From positions 62,001 to 126,000 of the forward strand of contig NZ_JAJBZH010000005.1 in assembly GCF_020551945.1 (NCBI RefSeq): 64,000 nt of DNA. Reading direction: 5' to 3'. Position numbers and translations under genes: made by a program. Under the pieces are notes generated by a model. It was not told the origin of the DNA and made no database searches. It was given only the letters and a program-made list of their open reading frames with translations. This stretch comes from Cellulosimicrobium marinum (GTDB lineage: Bacteria; Actinomycetota; Actinomycetes; Actinomycetales; Cellulomonadaceae). Positions 1-13,753 of this stretch are shown here, one piece after another (the stretch's first letter is position 1; each line of letters opens with the position of its first letter).

Positions 1-1
1 G

Positions 2-538
2 CGGGACCTGGCGGGCGACGACCTGGGCTCGCTGCTGGGCCTCGTGCCGCAGAAGGCGTACCTGTTCTCCGGCACGGTCGCGGACAACCTGCGCTACGGC
101 AGGCCGGACGCGACCGAGGACGAGATGTGGGAGGCGCTGGGCGTCGCGCAGGCGCGGGAGTTCGTCGAGGCGCTCGACGGCGGGCTCGACGCCCCGGTGG
201 CGCAGGGCGGCACGAACTTCTCGGGGGGTCAGCGCCAGCGCCTGGCCATCGCCCGGGCGATCGTGCGCGACCCCGCGGTGTACCTCTTCGACGACTCGTT
301 CTCCGCGCTGGACTACGCGACCGACGCCCGCCTGCGCGCGGCGCTCGCGCCCCGCACGCGCACCTCCACGGTGATCGTGGTCGCCCAGCGCGTCGCGACG
401 ATCCGCGGCGCCGACCAGATCCTCGTGCTCGACCACGGCCGCGTCGTGGGCCGCGGCACGCACGCCGAGCTCCTGGCGACGAACGAGACGTACCAGGAGA
501 TCGTGTACTCCCAGCTCTCCATCCAGGAGGCGGCATGA
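2..538 (+). CDS. ABC exporter half-transporter, C-terminal part (degenerate ATP site)
   Basis: The reading frame is open from the left edge, so only the last 178 residues are seen. They hold the Q-loop (GLVPQKAYLF), the ABC signature (FSGGQRQ), Walker B (VYLFDDSFSALD) and the switch region (IVVAQRVATI). The catalytic Glu after Walker B is Asp and the switch His is Gln. In heterodimeric exporters such as TM287/288 this marks the subunit carrying the non-hydrolysing site. It overlaps the next gene by 4 bases (ATGA), so the two subunits are almost certainly made together. It would pump lipophilic compounds or peptides out across the membrane; the substrate cannot be read from the sequence. Confidence 0.93.
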   Translation, partial: RDLAGDDLGSLLGLVPQKAYLFSGTVADNLRYGRPDATEDEMWEALGVAQAREFVEALDGGLDAPVAQGGTNFSGGQRQRLAIARAIVRDPAVYLFDDSFSALDYATDARLRAALAPRTRTSTVIVVAQRVATIRGADQILVLDHGRVVGRGTHAELLATNETYQEIVYSQLSIQEAA

Positions 539-2604
539 GCCGCGACGCGCAGGCGCCGGCGCGGGACGCGTCGTCGACGCGGCTGGCCGGCCGTCCCCGG
601 GGTGGCGGGCCGGGCGGTCCCATGGGCGGCATGGGCATGCCCGGCGAGAAGGCGATGGACTTCCGCGGGACGCTGCGCCGGTTCGCGGGCGCGCTGCGCC
701 CGGAGCGCCTGCCCGTCCTCGCCGTCGTGGTGCTGGGCGTGGCGTCGGTCGCGCTCGCGGTGGCGGGGCCCAAGCTCCTCGGCAACGCGACGAACGTCAT
801 CTTCGCGGGCGTCGTCGGCTCGCAGCTCCCGTCGGGGATCACGCAGGAGCAGGCCGTGCAGGGTCTGCGGGACCAGGGGCAGGGTCAGGTCGCCGACCTC
901 GTCTCGGGCATGCCGGGGCTCGTGCCGGGCGAGGGGATCGACTTCACGGCGCTCGCCACGGTGCTCGCGTGGGTGCTGGCCGTCTACGTCGGGTCGTTCC
1001 TCTTCGGCTGGCTCCAGGCCCGGATCACGGCGGTGGTGGTGCAGCGCACCGTCTTCCGCCTGCGGGGGGACGTCGAGGCCAAGCTCGGGCGGCTCCCGCT
1101 GTCGTACTTCGACCGCAACGCCCGCGGCGAGATCCTCTCGCGCGTGACGAACGACATCGACAACATCTCCCAGACGCTCACCCAGACGCTGTCGCAGCTC
1201 GTCACCTCGGTCCTCACCGTGATCGGCGTCCTGGCGATGATGTTCTGGATCTCGCCCCTGCTCGCGGTCGTCGCCCTCGTGACGGTCCCGCTGTCCGTGG
1301 TCGTCACGGCGCAGATCGCGAAGCGCTCGCAGCCGCAGTTCATCCAGCAGTGGGCGGCGACCGGTCGGCTCAACGCGCACATCGAGGAGATGTACACGGG
1401 CCACACCCTCGTGAAGGTGTACGGGCACCAGCAGGCTGCGGCGGACGACTTCGACCGCGAGAACGAGGACCTGTACCGGTCGAGCTTCCGGGCCCAGTTC
1501 ATCTCGGGGACGATCCAGCCGGCGATGGGCTTCATCGCGAACCTCAACTACGTCGTCGTGGCCGTCGTGGGCGGGCTGCGGGTCGCGTCGGGCACGATGA
1601 CGCTCGGCGACGTGCAGGCGTTCATCCAGTACTCGCGGCAGTTCACGCAGCCGATCACCCAGATCGCGTCGATGATGAACCTGCTCCAGTCGGGCGTCGC
1701 GTCCGCCGAGCGCGTCTACGACCTCCTCGACGCGCAGGAGCAGTCGCCCGACCCGACGCCCGCCGCGACCGTGGACCCGGTGCGGGGCCGGGTGGCGTTC
1801 GAGGACGTCTCGTTCTCCTACGACCCCGAGCGGCCCCTCATCGAGCACCTGGACCTCGTCGTCGAGCCGGGCCGGACGGTCGCGATCGTCGGCCCCACGG
1901 GGGCGGGCAAGACGACGCTCGTCAACCTCCTCATGCGCTTCTACGACGTCGACTCGGGCCGCATCACGCTCGACGGCGTCGACACCCGCACGATGACGCG
2001 CGACGACCTGCGCTCCGACATCGGCATGGTGCTGCAGGACACGTGGCTGTTCCAGGGCACGATCGAGGAGAACCTGCGCTACGGCGTGCGCGACGGGCAC
2101 CACGTGGGGGAGGAGGAGTTCCTCGCGGCGACGCGAGCGACGTCGGTCGACCCGTTCGTGCGCACGCTGCCCGACGGGTACGCGACGGTGATCGACGACG
2201 AGGGGTCCAGCGTCTCGGCGGGGGAGAAGCAGCTCCTGACGATCGCGCGCGCGTTCCTCGCCGACCCGGCGATCCTCGTGCTGGACGAGGCGACCAGCTC
2301 GGTCGACACGCGCACCGAGGTGCTCGTGCAGCAGGCGATGAACGCGCTGCGGGCCGGGCGGACGTCGTTCGTCATCGCGCACCGCCTCTCGACGATCCGC
2401 GACGCGGACACGATCCTCGTCATGGAGGACGGCTCGATCGTCGAGCAGGGGTCGCACGACGAGCTCCTCGCGGCGGGCGGCGCCTACGCGCGGCTCTACG
2501 AGAGCCAGTTCGCGGCGCCGGTGGCCGACGCGGGCGACCCGGACGGGCCCGAGGGCCCACCGGCGTCGGCGGCACCCGCGCCGGTCCCGCCGCCGGCCGG
2601 CTGA
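535..2604 (+). CDS. ABC exporter, permease-ATPase half-transporter (catalytic partner)
   Basis: 689 residues. A Gly/Met-rich cytoplasmic start is followed by a six-helix type IV exporter domain (about residues 55-350) and an ATPase domain with Walker A GPTGAGKTT (from residue 453), signature VSAGEKQ (about 560), Walker B ILVLDEATSS with the catalytic Glu, and switch VIAHRLSTI. Site residues are intact here while the upstream partner has the degenerate set, so the pair is an asymmetric heterodimer. The ATG overlaps the partner's stop, and AGGAGG at 525-530 sits just upstream, which fixes the start. The C-terminal 35 residues are a Pro/Ala-rich tail. Substrate unknown. Confidence 0.95.
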   Translation: MSRDAQAPARDASSTRLAGRPRGGGPGGPMGGMGMPGEKAMDFRGTLRRFAGALRPERLPVLAVVVLGVASVALAVAGPKLLGNATNVIFAGVVGSQLPSGITQEQAVQGLRDQGQGQVADLVSGMPGLVPGEGIDFTALATVLAWVLAVYVGSFLFGWLQARITAVVVQRTVFRLRGDVEAKLGRLPLSYFDRNARGEILSRVTNDIDNISQTLTQTLSQLVTSVLTVIGVLAMMFWISPLLAVVALVTVPLSVVVTAQIAKRSQPQFIQQWAATGRLNAHIEEMYTGHTLVKVYGHQQAAADDFDRENEDLYRSSFRAQFISGTIQPAMGFIANLNYVVVAVVGGLRVASGTMTLGDVQAFIQYSRQFTQPITQIASMMNLLQSGVASAERVYDLLDAQEQSPDPTPAATVDPVRGRVAFEDVSFSYDPERPLIEHLDLVVEPGRTVAIVGPTGAGKTTLVNLLMRFYDVDSGRITLDGVDTRTMTRDDLRSDIGMVLQDTWLFQGTIEENLRYGVRDGHHVGEEEFLAATRATSVDPFVRTLPDGYATVIDDEGSSVSAGEKQLLTIARAFLADPAILVLDEATSSVDTRTEVLVQQAMNALRAGRTSFVIAHRLSTIRDADTILVMEDGSIVEQGSHDELLAAGGAYARLYESQFAAPVADAGDPDGPEGPPASAAPAPVPPPAG

Positions 2605-2640
2605 GGTCCGGCCGGCCGACGGTCCACGGGCGGCTGGTCC

Positions 2641-3504
<864 letters not shown>

Positions 3505-3508
<4 letters not shown>

Positions 3509-5244
3509 GCGCGGGCTCCTTCGAGGACGCGGGCGGCGGACGGGGTGGAGGCGAGCGTGAGCCACCCGCCCGAGAGGTTGCGGGCGTCGAGCCCGGCGGC
3601 GAGCAGGACGCGGGTCGCGAGGGCGGAGCGCACGCCGCTCGCGCAGTGCACGGCCACGGGGCGGCCGTCGGCGGCGTCGCGCACCTCGTCGAGCCGCCCT
3701 CGCAGCTCGGTGTGCGGGACGTTGAGGGCGCCGTCGACGTGGCCGGCCGCGTGCTCGGCGCGCGAGCGCACGTCGAGCACGAGCGACGTCGCGAGCACGT
3801 CGTCGAGGTCGGCGGCGTGCCACTGCGGCATCGTGCCGTCGAGCACGTTCTGGGCGACGAACCCCAGCATGTTCACCACGTCCTTCGCGGACCCGTAGGG
3901 CGGCGCGTACGCGAGCTCGAGCTCGGCGAGGTCGTCCGCGGTCATGCCGGCGCGCAGGGCGGTCGCGAGGACGTCGATCCGCTTGTCGACGCCCGTGCGG
4001 CCCACGGCCTGGGCGCCGAGGAACCGTCCGTCGGGCGCGAAGCTCGCCGTCACGTGGACGGGCTCGGCGCCGGGGAACCAGCCGGCGTGGTGCGGGGTGT
4101 GCACGCGCACCTGCTCGTGCGCGACCCCCGCCGCGTCGAGGGCCGCGTGGCTCGCGCCGGTGACGGCCGCGGTGAGGCCGAGCACCCGCACGACGGCGGT
4201 GCCGAGCACCGGCGCCTGCGGCGTCGTACGACGGCCGAGCATCGAGTCGGCGGCACGCCTGCCCTGCCGGTTCGCCGGCCCGGCGAGCGGCACCGGGCCA
4301 CGGGCGCCGGTGACGGCGTGCACGACCTCGACGGCGTCGCCCACGGCCCACACGTGCGGGTCGGACGTGCGCTGGTCGGCGTCGACCCGGATCGCGCCGC
4401 GCTCGCCGAGCGCCAGCCCGGCCGCCGCGGCGAGCTCGCTCGCGGGACGCACGCCCGCGCTCACGAGGACGAGGTCCGCTGGCAGGACGGTGCCGTCGGC
4501 GAGCTCCACGTCGACGGCGTGCGGCGCACCGGGCCGGTCGACGACGGCCCGCACCGCCGTGCCGAGGTGCAGCCCGACCCCGTGCTCGCGCAGCTCGGCC
4601 GCGAGGAGCGGGGCGAGGTCGGGCTCCAGCGGCGGGAGCACCTGGTCGGCGACCTCGACGAGCGCGACGTCGGCCCCGCGCGCGACGAGCGCCTCCACCG
4701 CCTCGAGACCGATGAACCCGGCACCGACCACGACGGCACGCACCGGCCGGCCGTCGTGCTCGACCGTGGCGAGCCGCGCGAGCGCCGCGTCGAGGTCGGG
4801 GACCGACCGCAGCGTGCCGACCGCCGGGTGGTCGATCCCGTCGACCGGGGGCAGCACGCTCGTGGCGCCGGGGGCGAGCAGGAGCGCGTCGTACGCGATC
4901 TCGTCGACGGTGCCGTCGCGCACCACGGTGACCGTGCGGCGCTCGCGGTCGACGGCGACGGCCTCGGTGCGGGTGCGGACGTCGAGGTCGAGCGCGGCGC
5001 GCAGGGTCTCGGGCGTGTGCAGGAGGAGGTCGTCGCGGTGCTGGACCTCGCCGGACAGGTAGTAGGGCAGTCCGCACCCGGCCCACGAGACGTGGTCCGA
5101 GCGTTCGAGCACGACGATCGAGGCGTGCTCGTCGAGCCGGCGGGCGCGGGCGGCGGCGCTCATGCCGCCGGCCACGCCGCCCACGACGACGATCCGGTGG
5201 GGTGTGTCGGGTCCGGGGGAGGGGTGCGCGGAGGGAGGGAGCAT
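3505..5244 (-). CDS. CoA-disulfide reductase-like flavoprotein fused to rhodanese (CDR type)
   Basis: 579 residues. An N-terminal FAD site (VVVGGVAGGMSAA) is followed by the single-Cys active site SWAGCGLPYY (Cys57) of the CoA-disulfide reductase/NADH-peroxidase branch, a second Rossmann motif (VVVGAGFIGLEAVEAL), the FAD-binding AVGDAVEV, a dimerisation domain, and a C-terminal rhodanese domain with loop CASGVRS (Cys534). Such fusions reduce CoA disulfides, polysulfides or CoA persulfides using NAD(P)H. It heads the operon with rhodanese, Cys-rich peptide and CstR-like repressor. The ATG at 5244 lies 8 bases after a perfect palindrome (5253-5270), the likely operator. The exact substrate (CoA disulfide versus persulfide) cannot be told from sequence. 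Confidence 0.93.
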
Positions 5245-5252
5245 GGCTCCAC

Positions 5253-5270
5253 GATACCCCCGGGGGTATC
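5253..5270. promoter_or_regulatory. Candidate CstR/CsoR operator (perfect 18-bp palindrome)
   Basis: GATACCCCCGGGGGTATC is perfectly self-complementary and has the TACC-GC-tract-GGTA layout of CsoR/CstR-family operators. It ends 8 bases before the ATG of the reductase gene, the first gene of the operon whose last gene encodes a CstR-like repressor. A repressor bound here would block transcription start or early elongation. Confidence 0.75.
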
Positions 5271-5345
5271 GACTCCCGACCGTGCGGGCGGTGATCCTCG
5301 CCACGCGGGTGGACGGCGGGTCGGCGGCGGGTGGGGATGCGGGCG

Positions 5346-8165
<2,820 letters not shown>

Positions 8166-8294
8166 GCGTCCTATTCGACCCCCGATCCGCACTTCGCGCG
8201 AGGGGCGAAGGTCCGGGGACGGGTCGCACGGCCTCCCTACGTGGTGGCAGCGTCGCGCGGCCGCCCGTGCGACGACGACGTCGGAGGTGGCACG

Positions 8295-11200
8295 ATGCCT
8301 GACGCGAACGAGGAACGGTCCGTCCTCGAGCTGCGGATCCACGGCGTGGCGAACACGCCGCCCCACGGGATGCTCGACCTGCCGCCCGACGAGGTCGACC
8401 GGTGCGACGGCGACGGGCTCGGCAGCTTCTGGACGGCGACCGCGGAGGCGGACGCGCGCGACCGCGCCCCCGGGACCGCGGAGCACCCCGTCGCTCCCGG
8501 CGACCTGCACGCCGTCCGGCCCGACGTGCGCCGCGAGGCGTACTCGTGGGGCGGGATGGCCCGGCACGGCGGCCTGCCGCTCGCGGGCGCGCTCGGGGCG
8601 GTCGCCCGCGGCGCGAACCGTGCCCTGTGGGCGCTCAACGTGCCGTTCGGCCTCGCGAACGTCGCCTACTGGGCGCGTCGCGTGCCCGGCGCGGAGGACT
8701 CCGCCGACCGTGCCGCACCCGTCGCCGCGCCTCCGGGCCGCTGCGACGACGAGACGGTCGAGCGTGCGCGCCCCGAGGCGGCCGCCGCGGCCGTGCGCGT
8801 CTTCGGGCTCGCCCTGACCCTGCTGCTCGCCGCCGCCCTGACGACCGTCGCCGTGGCGACCCTGGGCACGCGCTGCATGGGCGTCGTCGACCCGGACGCC
8901 ACCACCGTCCAGGTCTGCGCCCGCGTGCCCGACGTGCTCGACGGCCTCGCGCGCACCGACCACGGGAACCGGGTGGCGATCCTCTCGGCGCTCCCCGTCG
9001 TCGTGGTCCTCGCGCTCGTCCTGCTGGCGCGCTCCGGGCAGGTGCGCTTCGACGAGCGGGTGTCGATCGCGCGCGCGGGGCAGCGCCAGGTGGGCGCGGG
9101 CACGGGCCCGCTGCTGTACCGGGCCGGGTTCTGGAGCCGTCGCGTCGCCGGGCCCGCACCGCTCCTCGCGCACCTCGCGGCCGCCCTCGGCCTCGTGGGG
9201 GTCCTGCTCGCGTGGACCGACGACCGTCCCGCGGCCGGGACGGCCGTCCTCGTCGTCGGGGCCGCGGCCGTCGTGCTCGGTGCCGTCGTCGTCGCGCTGC
9301 GCTCGGACGACCGCGGCGTCCAGGCCGAGCCGCCGGGGTGGAAGAGCGCCCTCGCGGTGGCCGCGCTCGTGCTCGGGTGCGCGGCGTGGGTCGGCGCGAT
9401 GGTCGTCAGCGCCCGGCGGGTGCCCGGGACGGCGCTGCCGGCCTACGTGGGGATCGACGTCGCGCCGACGGTGCTCGGCGGCGTCCTCGTCGGCATCGCC
9501 GCGGCCGGGCTCGTGTGGCGGCGGCAGGTGCCCGCCGTCCTGTGGTCGCTCGTCCCGCTCGTCGTCACGGGGTGCCTCGTCGTCGTGGCGGTCGTGACGA
9601 CGCCCGAGACCGTCGACGTCGTCCTCGTCGCGGTCGCGGCGGCCGTGTTGCTCGTCCCGCTCGTCCCTACCCTCCCGGGGGTCGTGCGCCCCGGCGCCGG
9701 CGGGAGCGACCGGTGGGTGGGATGGTCCGGGGCCGGGCCCGGGGTGTTCCTGCTCCTGGCGACCGCGACCGCCGCGGTGCTCACGAGCCTCCTCGTCCTC
9801 GGGACCCAGCTGCTCCTCACCGGGGGGCGCGACGCGCGGCCCGCCGCCGAGGGCGCGCTCGTCGTCGACATCGTGCGCACCGTCCCCGGCCCCGAGGACC
9901 TGCCGGTCCCGTCGGCGTACACCGAGTTCGGGGCGAGCGCGATCGTCCTCGTCGTCGTCGCGCTGGGCGGGCTCGTCATGCTCGCCGGTCCCGGCCTGCA
10001 CGACCTCGTGCGCACCTGGACACGGTGGATCCCTCGCGCGGCCGGTACGACCGCCGACCTCGCCGGGCCGACCGGCTGGGCGGCCCGCACGCTCCAGGAG
10101 GCCGAGGCCCGACGCACGCCGGGCACGCGCCAGCGCATCGCCGACATCCCCCTCGCCGCGCGGCGGACCGTCCGTGCGCGCCAGGTCGCGGCGGTCACCC
10201 ACCGGGCGGAGCCGGCCGTCGGCGTCCTCGCTCTCGCGGCCTGGGCGGCGCTCGTCCTCGCGCTGCTCGCGCGCGACGACGCCGCGTCGGTCGCCGGGGT
10301 CCCCGGGCTGTCCCTGCGCGGGCTCGACCCCGTCGCCGTCCCGTTCGTCGGGGGCCTCGCGCTCGCCCTCGTCGCGAGCTTCGTCGCCGCCGGGGCGAAC
10401 GGGGCAGCCCGCCCCTGGGGCCTGCTGTGGGACCTCATGTGCTTCCTGCCCCGCAGCGCCCACCCGTTCGGGCCGCCGTGCTACGCCGAGCGGGTCGTGC
10501 CCGAGGTCGCGGCACGCGTGGACGCGTGGCTCGACGCCGAGGACGTGCCCGTCGGCCCGGCGCGGGAGGCCGCCGCGCCGCGCCGCCGCGTCGTGCTCTC
10601 CGCCCACTCGCTCGGCGCCGTCGTGGCGGTCGCCGTCGTGCTCGGCCGCGCCGGGAACCCCTCGCCCGTCCCGGACGACGCCGCGCCACCACCGCGCACC
10701 GACGGGGACGGCCGCGTCGGGCTGCTCACCTACGGCGTCCAGCTCCGCCCCTACTTCGGCCGGTTCTTCCCGTCCCTCCTCGGGCCGCAGGTGCTCGGCA
10801 CGCCCGCCTGCGCCGGCCCCGCGGGACGCGGCGACCCCTGGCGCGACCAGACCGACGACCCCCGCCGTGCCGTGCGCGCCGCCGCCCGCGCGGTGCCGCC
10901 CGACGACGCGACCGGCGCGCCCGCCCGGGAACGCGCCGCGTCCTACGAGGAACGACGCCGCGACGCGCTGCGACGCGACGCGGACGTCCGGGCCGCCCGC
11001 GCCCGCGTCCGGCACGCCATCGCGCGCGACGCCGCCGACGACCACGTCGACGCCCTGCGCGACCAGGTCCGGCGCGCCGAGGCCGAGCTCGCCGCGGCGC
11101 TCGCACCGCTCGCCGAGGCCGAGGCGCAGGTCGCCGACGAGGCGGCCACGCGCCGTCGGGCCCTCGACGAGGACGCCGACCGGGCCGAGCAGGACTACCG

Positions 11201-11702
11201 GGCCGCGCGCAGCGCCCTCGTCCACGCGCGACGGGCCGACCCGCGCCACCGCGCCGAGCTCACCCTGGACGCGACGGCGCACCGCCGTGCCGCCGACACC
11301 GCCTGGGCCCGCGCGCGCTGCGGCCCCGGCGCGAGCGTCCTCCCGCCCTCGACGCCCACGCTCGTCCGCCTCCTGCGGCACGCCGAGCACGGCCCCGCCT
11401 GGGTCAACCTGTGGCGGCGCACCGACTACCTCGGGTTCCCCGTCGTGTCCTACGGCACCAACCCCGTCGACCGCGGCGCCGACGAGGTCGACCGCGGCGC
11501 CTACCTCTTCACCGTCGCGACGCACAGCGGCTACTACCGCGCCTGGGCCTACCACGAGGGTCTCGACACCGTGCTGCGGCGGCTCGGCGTGCCGACCCCG
11601 CGCCCCACCCCGCCACCACCGCCCGAGGACGGGCCCCGGACCGACGCCCGGGCGACCGCGGGTACGGGCGGGCCGGCCGGTCGGGGACAATCGACCCCGT
11701 GA
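8295..11702 (+). CDS. Large polytopic membrane protein with split serine-hydrolase motifs
   Basis: 1135 residues; the ATG has GGAGG eight bases upstream. The N-terminus reads ELRIHGVANTPPHGML, where His16-Gly17 looks like the oxyanion HG of alpha/beta hydrolases. About twelve hydrophobic helices follow (roughly residues 165-710). The nucleophile elbow SAHSLGAV has Ser772. A charged, Ala/Arg/Glu-rich stretch (about 870-1000) is probably coiled coil. Near the end, TDYLGFPVVSYG and a THSGYYR segment (His1077) could supply the remaining triad. I recognise it only as an actinobacterial family of unknown function with an HGV-x(2)-TPP start. A lipid-acting hydrolase is a guess. Its TGA overlaps the GTG of the methyltransferase gene that follows. 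Confidence 0.85.
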   Translation: MPDANEERSVLELRIHGVANTPPHGMLDLPPDEVDRCDGDGLGSFWTATAEADARDRAPGTAEHPVAPGDLHAVRPDVRREAYSWGGMARHGGLPLAGALGAVARGANRALWALNVPFGLANVAYWARRVPGAEDSADRAAPVAAPPGRCDDETVERARPEAAAAAVRVFGLALTLLLAAALTTVAVATLGTRCMGVVDPDATTVQVCARVPDVLDGLARTDHGNRVAILSALPVVVVLALVLLARSGQVRFDERVSIARAGQRQVGAGTGPLLYRAGFWSRRVAGPAPLLAHLAAALGLVGVLLAWTDDRPAAGTAVLVVGAAAVVLGAVVVALRSDDRGVQAEPPGWKSALAVAALVLGCAAWVGAMVVSARRVPGTALPAYVGIDVAPTVLGGVLVGIAAAGLVWRRQVPAVLWSLVPLVVTGCLVVVAVVTTPETVDVVLVAVAAAVLLVPLVPTLPGVVRPGAGGSDRWVGWSGAGPGVFLLLATATAAVLTSLLVLGTQLLLTGGRDARPAAEGALVVDIVRTVPGPEDLPVPSAYTEFGASAIVLVVVALGGLVMLAGPGLHDLVRTWTRWIPRAAGTTADLAGPTGWAARTLQEAEARRTPGTRQRIADIPLAARRTVRARQVAAVTHRAEPAVGVLALAAWAALVLALLARDDAASVAGVPGLSLRGLDPVAVPFVGGLALALVASFVAAGANGAARPWGLLWDLMCFLPRSAHPFGPPCYAERVVPEVAARVDAWLDAEDVPVGPAREAAAPRRRVVLSAHSLGAVVAVAVVLGRAGNPSPVPDDAAPPPRTDGDGRVGLLTYGVQLRPYFGRFFPSLLGPQVLGTPACAGPAGRGDPWRDQTDDPRRAVRAAARAVPPDDATGAPARERAASYEERRRDALRRDADVRAARARVRHAIARDAADDHVDALRDQVRRAEAELAAALAPLAEAEAQVADEAATRRRALDEDADRAEQDYRAARSALVHARRADPRHRAELTLDATAHRRAADTAWARARCGPGASVLPPSTPTLVRLLRHAEHGPAWVNLWRRTDYLGFPVVSYGTNPVDRGADEVDRGAYLFTVATHSGYYRAWAYHEGLDTVLRRLGVPTPRPTPPPPPEDGPRTDARATAGTGGPAGRGQSTP

Positions 11703-12580
11703 TCCCCCAGAGCCTGCACGTCGTCCGCGTCACCGACCCCGCCGACGAGCGGCTCGCCGACTACACACGCCTGACCGACGTCGCGCTGCGCGCCAAGCAC
11801 GAGCCCGAGAAGGGGCTCTACATCGCCGAGAGCTCGACCGTCATCCGCCGCGCCCTCGCCGCGGGCCACCGGCCCCGGTCCTTCCTCATGGCCGAGCGCT
11901 GGCTCGCCGACCTCGCCGAGGACATCGCCGCGCTCGCCGCCCGCCACCCCGTCGACGACGCCCCGGGCGGCACCGGCGAGCCCGTCCCCGTGTTCGTCGG
12001 CGAGCCCGACGTCCTCGAGGCCATCACCGGGTTCCACCTCCACCGCGGGGCGCTCGCGGCCATGCACCGCCCGCCCCTGCCGAGCGTGCACGACCTCGTC
12101 ACCGGAGCCCGCCGCGGCGCGGGCGCCCGCCGCGTAGCCGTCCTGGAGGACGTGGTCGACCACACGAACGTCGGGGCGATCTTCCGGTCCGCCGCGGCGC
12201 TGGGCGTCGACGCCGTGCTCGTCTCGCCGCGCTGCGCGGACCCGCTGTACCGCCGGTCGGTGCGCGTGAGCATGGGCACGGTGTTCCAGGTCCCGTGGAC
12301 GCGGTTCGCGACGTGGCCCGGCGGCCTCGCGGCGCTGCAGGAGGACGGGTTCGTCGTCGCCGCCCTGGCCCTGTCCGACGACGCGGTGAGCCTCGACGAC
12401 CTCGTCGCCGACGCGCCCGAACGGCTCGCGCTCGTGCTCGGCACCGAGGGCGACGGCCTCTCCCGCGGCGCGGTGGACGCGGCGGACCGCGTGGTGACCA
12501 TCCCCATGGCCGGGGGAGTGGACTCGCTCAACGTCGCCGCGGCGTCGGCGGTCGCGTTCTGGGCGACGCGCGCGCACTGA
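11699..12580 (+). CDS. SpoU/TrmH-family RNA 2'-O-methyltransferase
   Basis: 293 residues. The carboxy half shows the three knotted-methyltransferase motifs: motif 1 HTNVGAIFRSAAALGVDAV, motif 2 LVLGTEGDGLS, and motif 3 IPMAGGVDSLNVAAASAVAF. The amino part (with the EKGLYIAESSTVIRRAL substrate-binding region) is the SpoU substrate-binding type. It would methylate a ribose in rRNA or tRNA using S-adenosylmethionine; which base is not clear. The GTG start overlaps the previous stop as GTGA. GACAAT seven bases before the start could also allow a leaderless transcript. The gene is followed by a hexamer tandem repeat. Confidence 0.92.
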   Translation: MIPQSLHVVRVTDPADERLADYTRLTDVALRAKHEPEKGLYIAESSTVIRRALAAGHRPRSFLMAERWLADLAEDIAALAARHPVDDAPGGTGEPVPVFVGEPDVLEAITGFHLHRGALAAMHRPPLPSVHDLVTGARRGAGARRVAVLEDVVDHTNVGAIFRSAAALGVDAVLVSPRCADPLYRRSVRVSMGTVFQVPWTRFATWPGGLAALQEDGFVVAALALSDDAVSLDDLVADAPERLALVLGTEGDGLSRGAVDAADRVVTIPMAGGVDSLNVAAASAVAFWATRAH

Positions 12581-12599
12581 CGCGCGCGCGGGGGAACCT

Positions 12600-13103
<504 letters not shown>

Positions 13104-13155
13104 GCGCCGACCATACCGAGGGCCGCCGACGACTCCGGGACGGGGGGAAACGCGT

Positions 13156-13196
13156 CGGGCCCGGTGGCACGGCGCAAGCGCCGACCACCGGGCCCG
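13156..13196 (-). terminator. Hairpin terminator
   Basis: Arms 13156-13167 and 13185-13196 pair over 12 bases and enclose a second CGGCG/CGCCG stem. It begins 15 bases after the stop of the SRPBCC gene on the minus strand. There is only a short T run (TTT) after it. Confidence 0.7.
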
Positions 13197-13210
13197 TGGG
13201 GCGGTGCGGG

Positions 13211-13660
13211 TCAGCTCACGTCGCCGCGCCACGCGCCGGTCTCGACGCCGCGCGACTCGACGAACTCCTTGAAGCGGGCGAGGTCGCCCTTGACGCGACG
13301 CTCGTCGAGCTGGAGGAGGTCGCCGGTCTTCTCGACGACACCGTCCGGGCTCCACTCGAGCTGGACGGTGACGCGTGTCTCCGCCTCGCTGAGCCGGTGG
13401 AACGTGACGACGCCCGCGTGGTCGGGGCCGGACGTCGAGTTCCACGCCACCCGCTCGTCAGGGTGCTGCTCGGTGATCTCGGCGTCGAACTCGCGCTCGA
13501 CCCCGCCGATCTTCGTCCTCCAGTGCGTGTGCGTCGCGTCGAGCTGCCGGATCTCCTCCACGCCCTCCATGAAGCGGGGGAACTCCTCGAACTGCGTCCA
13601 CTGGTCGTACGCGGTGCGGACCGGGACGGCGACGTCCACCGTCTGCATGACCGTGCTCAT
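13211..13660 (-). CDS. SRPBCC (START-like) family protein
   Basis: 149 residues starting MSTVMQTVDVAVPVRTAYD, the first strand and helix of a helix-grip fold. QWTQFEEFPRFMEGVEEI and the central W-R-T-K-I-G strand match the polyketide-cyclase/dehydrase and coenzyme Q-binding COQ10-like set. Such proteins hold a hydrophobic ligand in a deep cavity; the ligand is unknown. GAGGAGGTAGGACG precedes the ATG, a strong ribosome site. It stands alone and is followed by a strong hairpin. Members of this group are often stress-related proteins in actinobacteria, but that role is not shown here. Confidence 0.85.
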   Translation of the reverse strand: MSTVMQTVDVAVPVRTAYDQWTQFEEFPRFMEGVEEIRQLDATHTHWRTKIGGVEREFDAEITEQHPDERVAWNSTSGPDHAGVVTFHRLSEAETRVTVQLEWSPDGVVEKTGDLLQLDERRVKGDLARFKEFVESRGVETGAWRGDVS

Positions 13661-13753
13661 CGTCCTACCTCCTCGTCGGGGGTGATCTGGCGAGCACCCA
13701 CCTTCACCGGCCTGGCGTGCGCTCGCCCGTCGAGACGGCCTGTGTGACGACGG

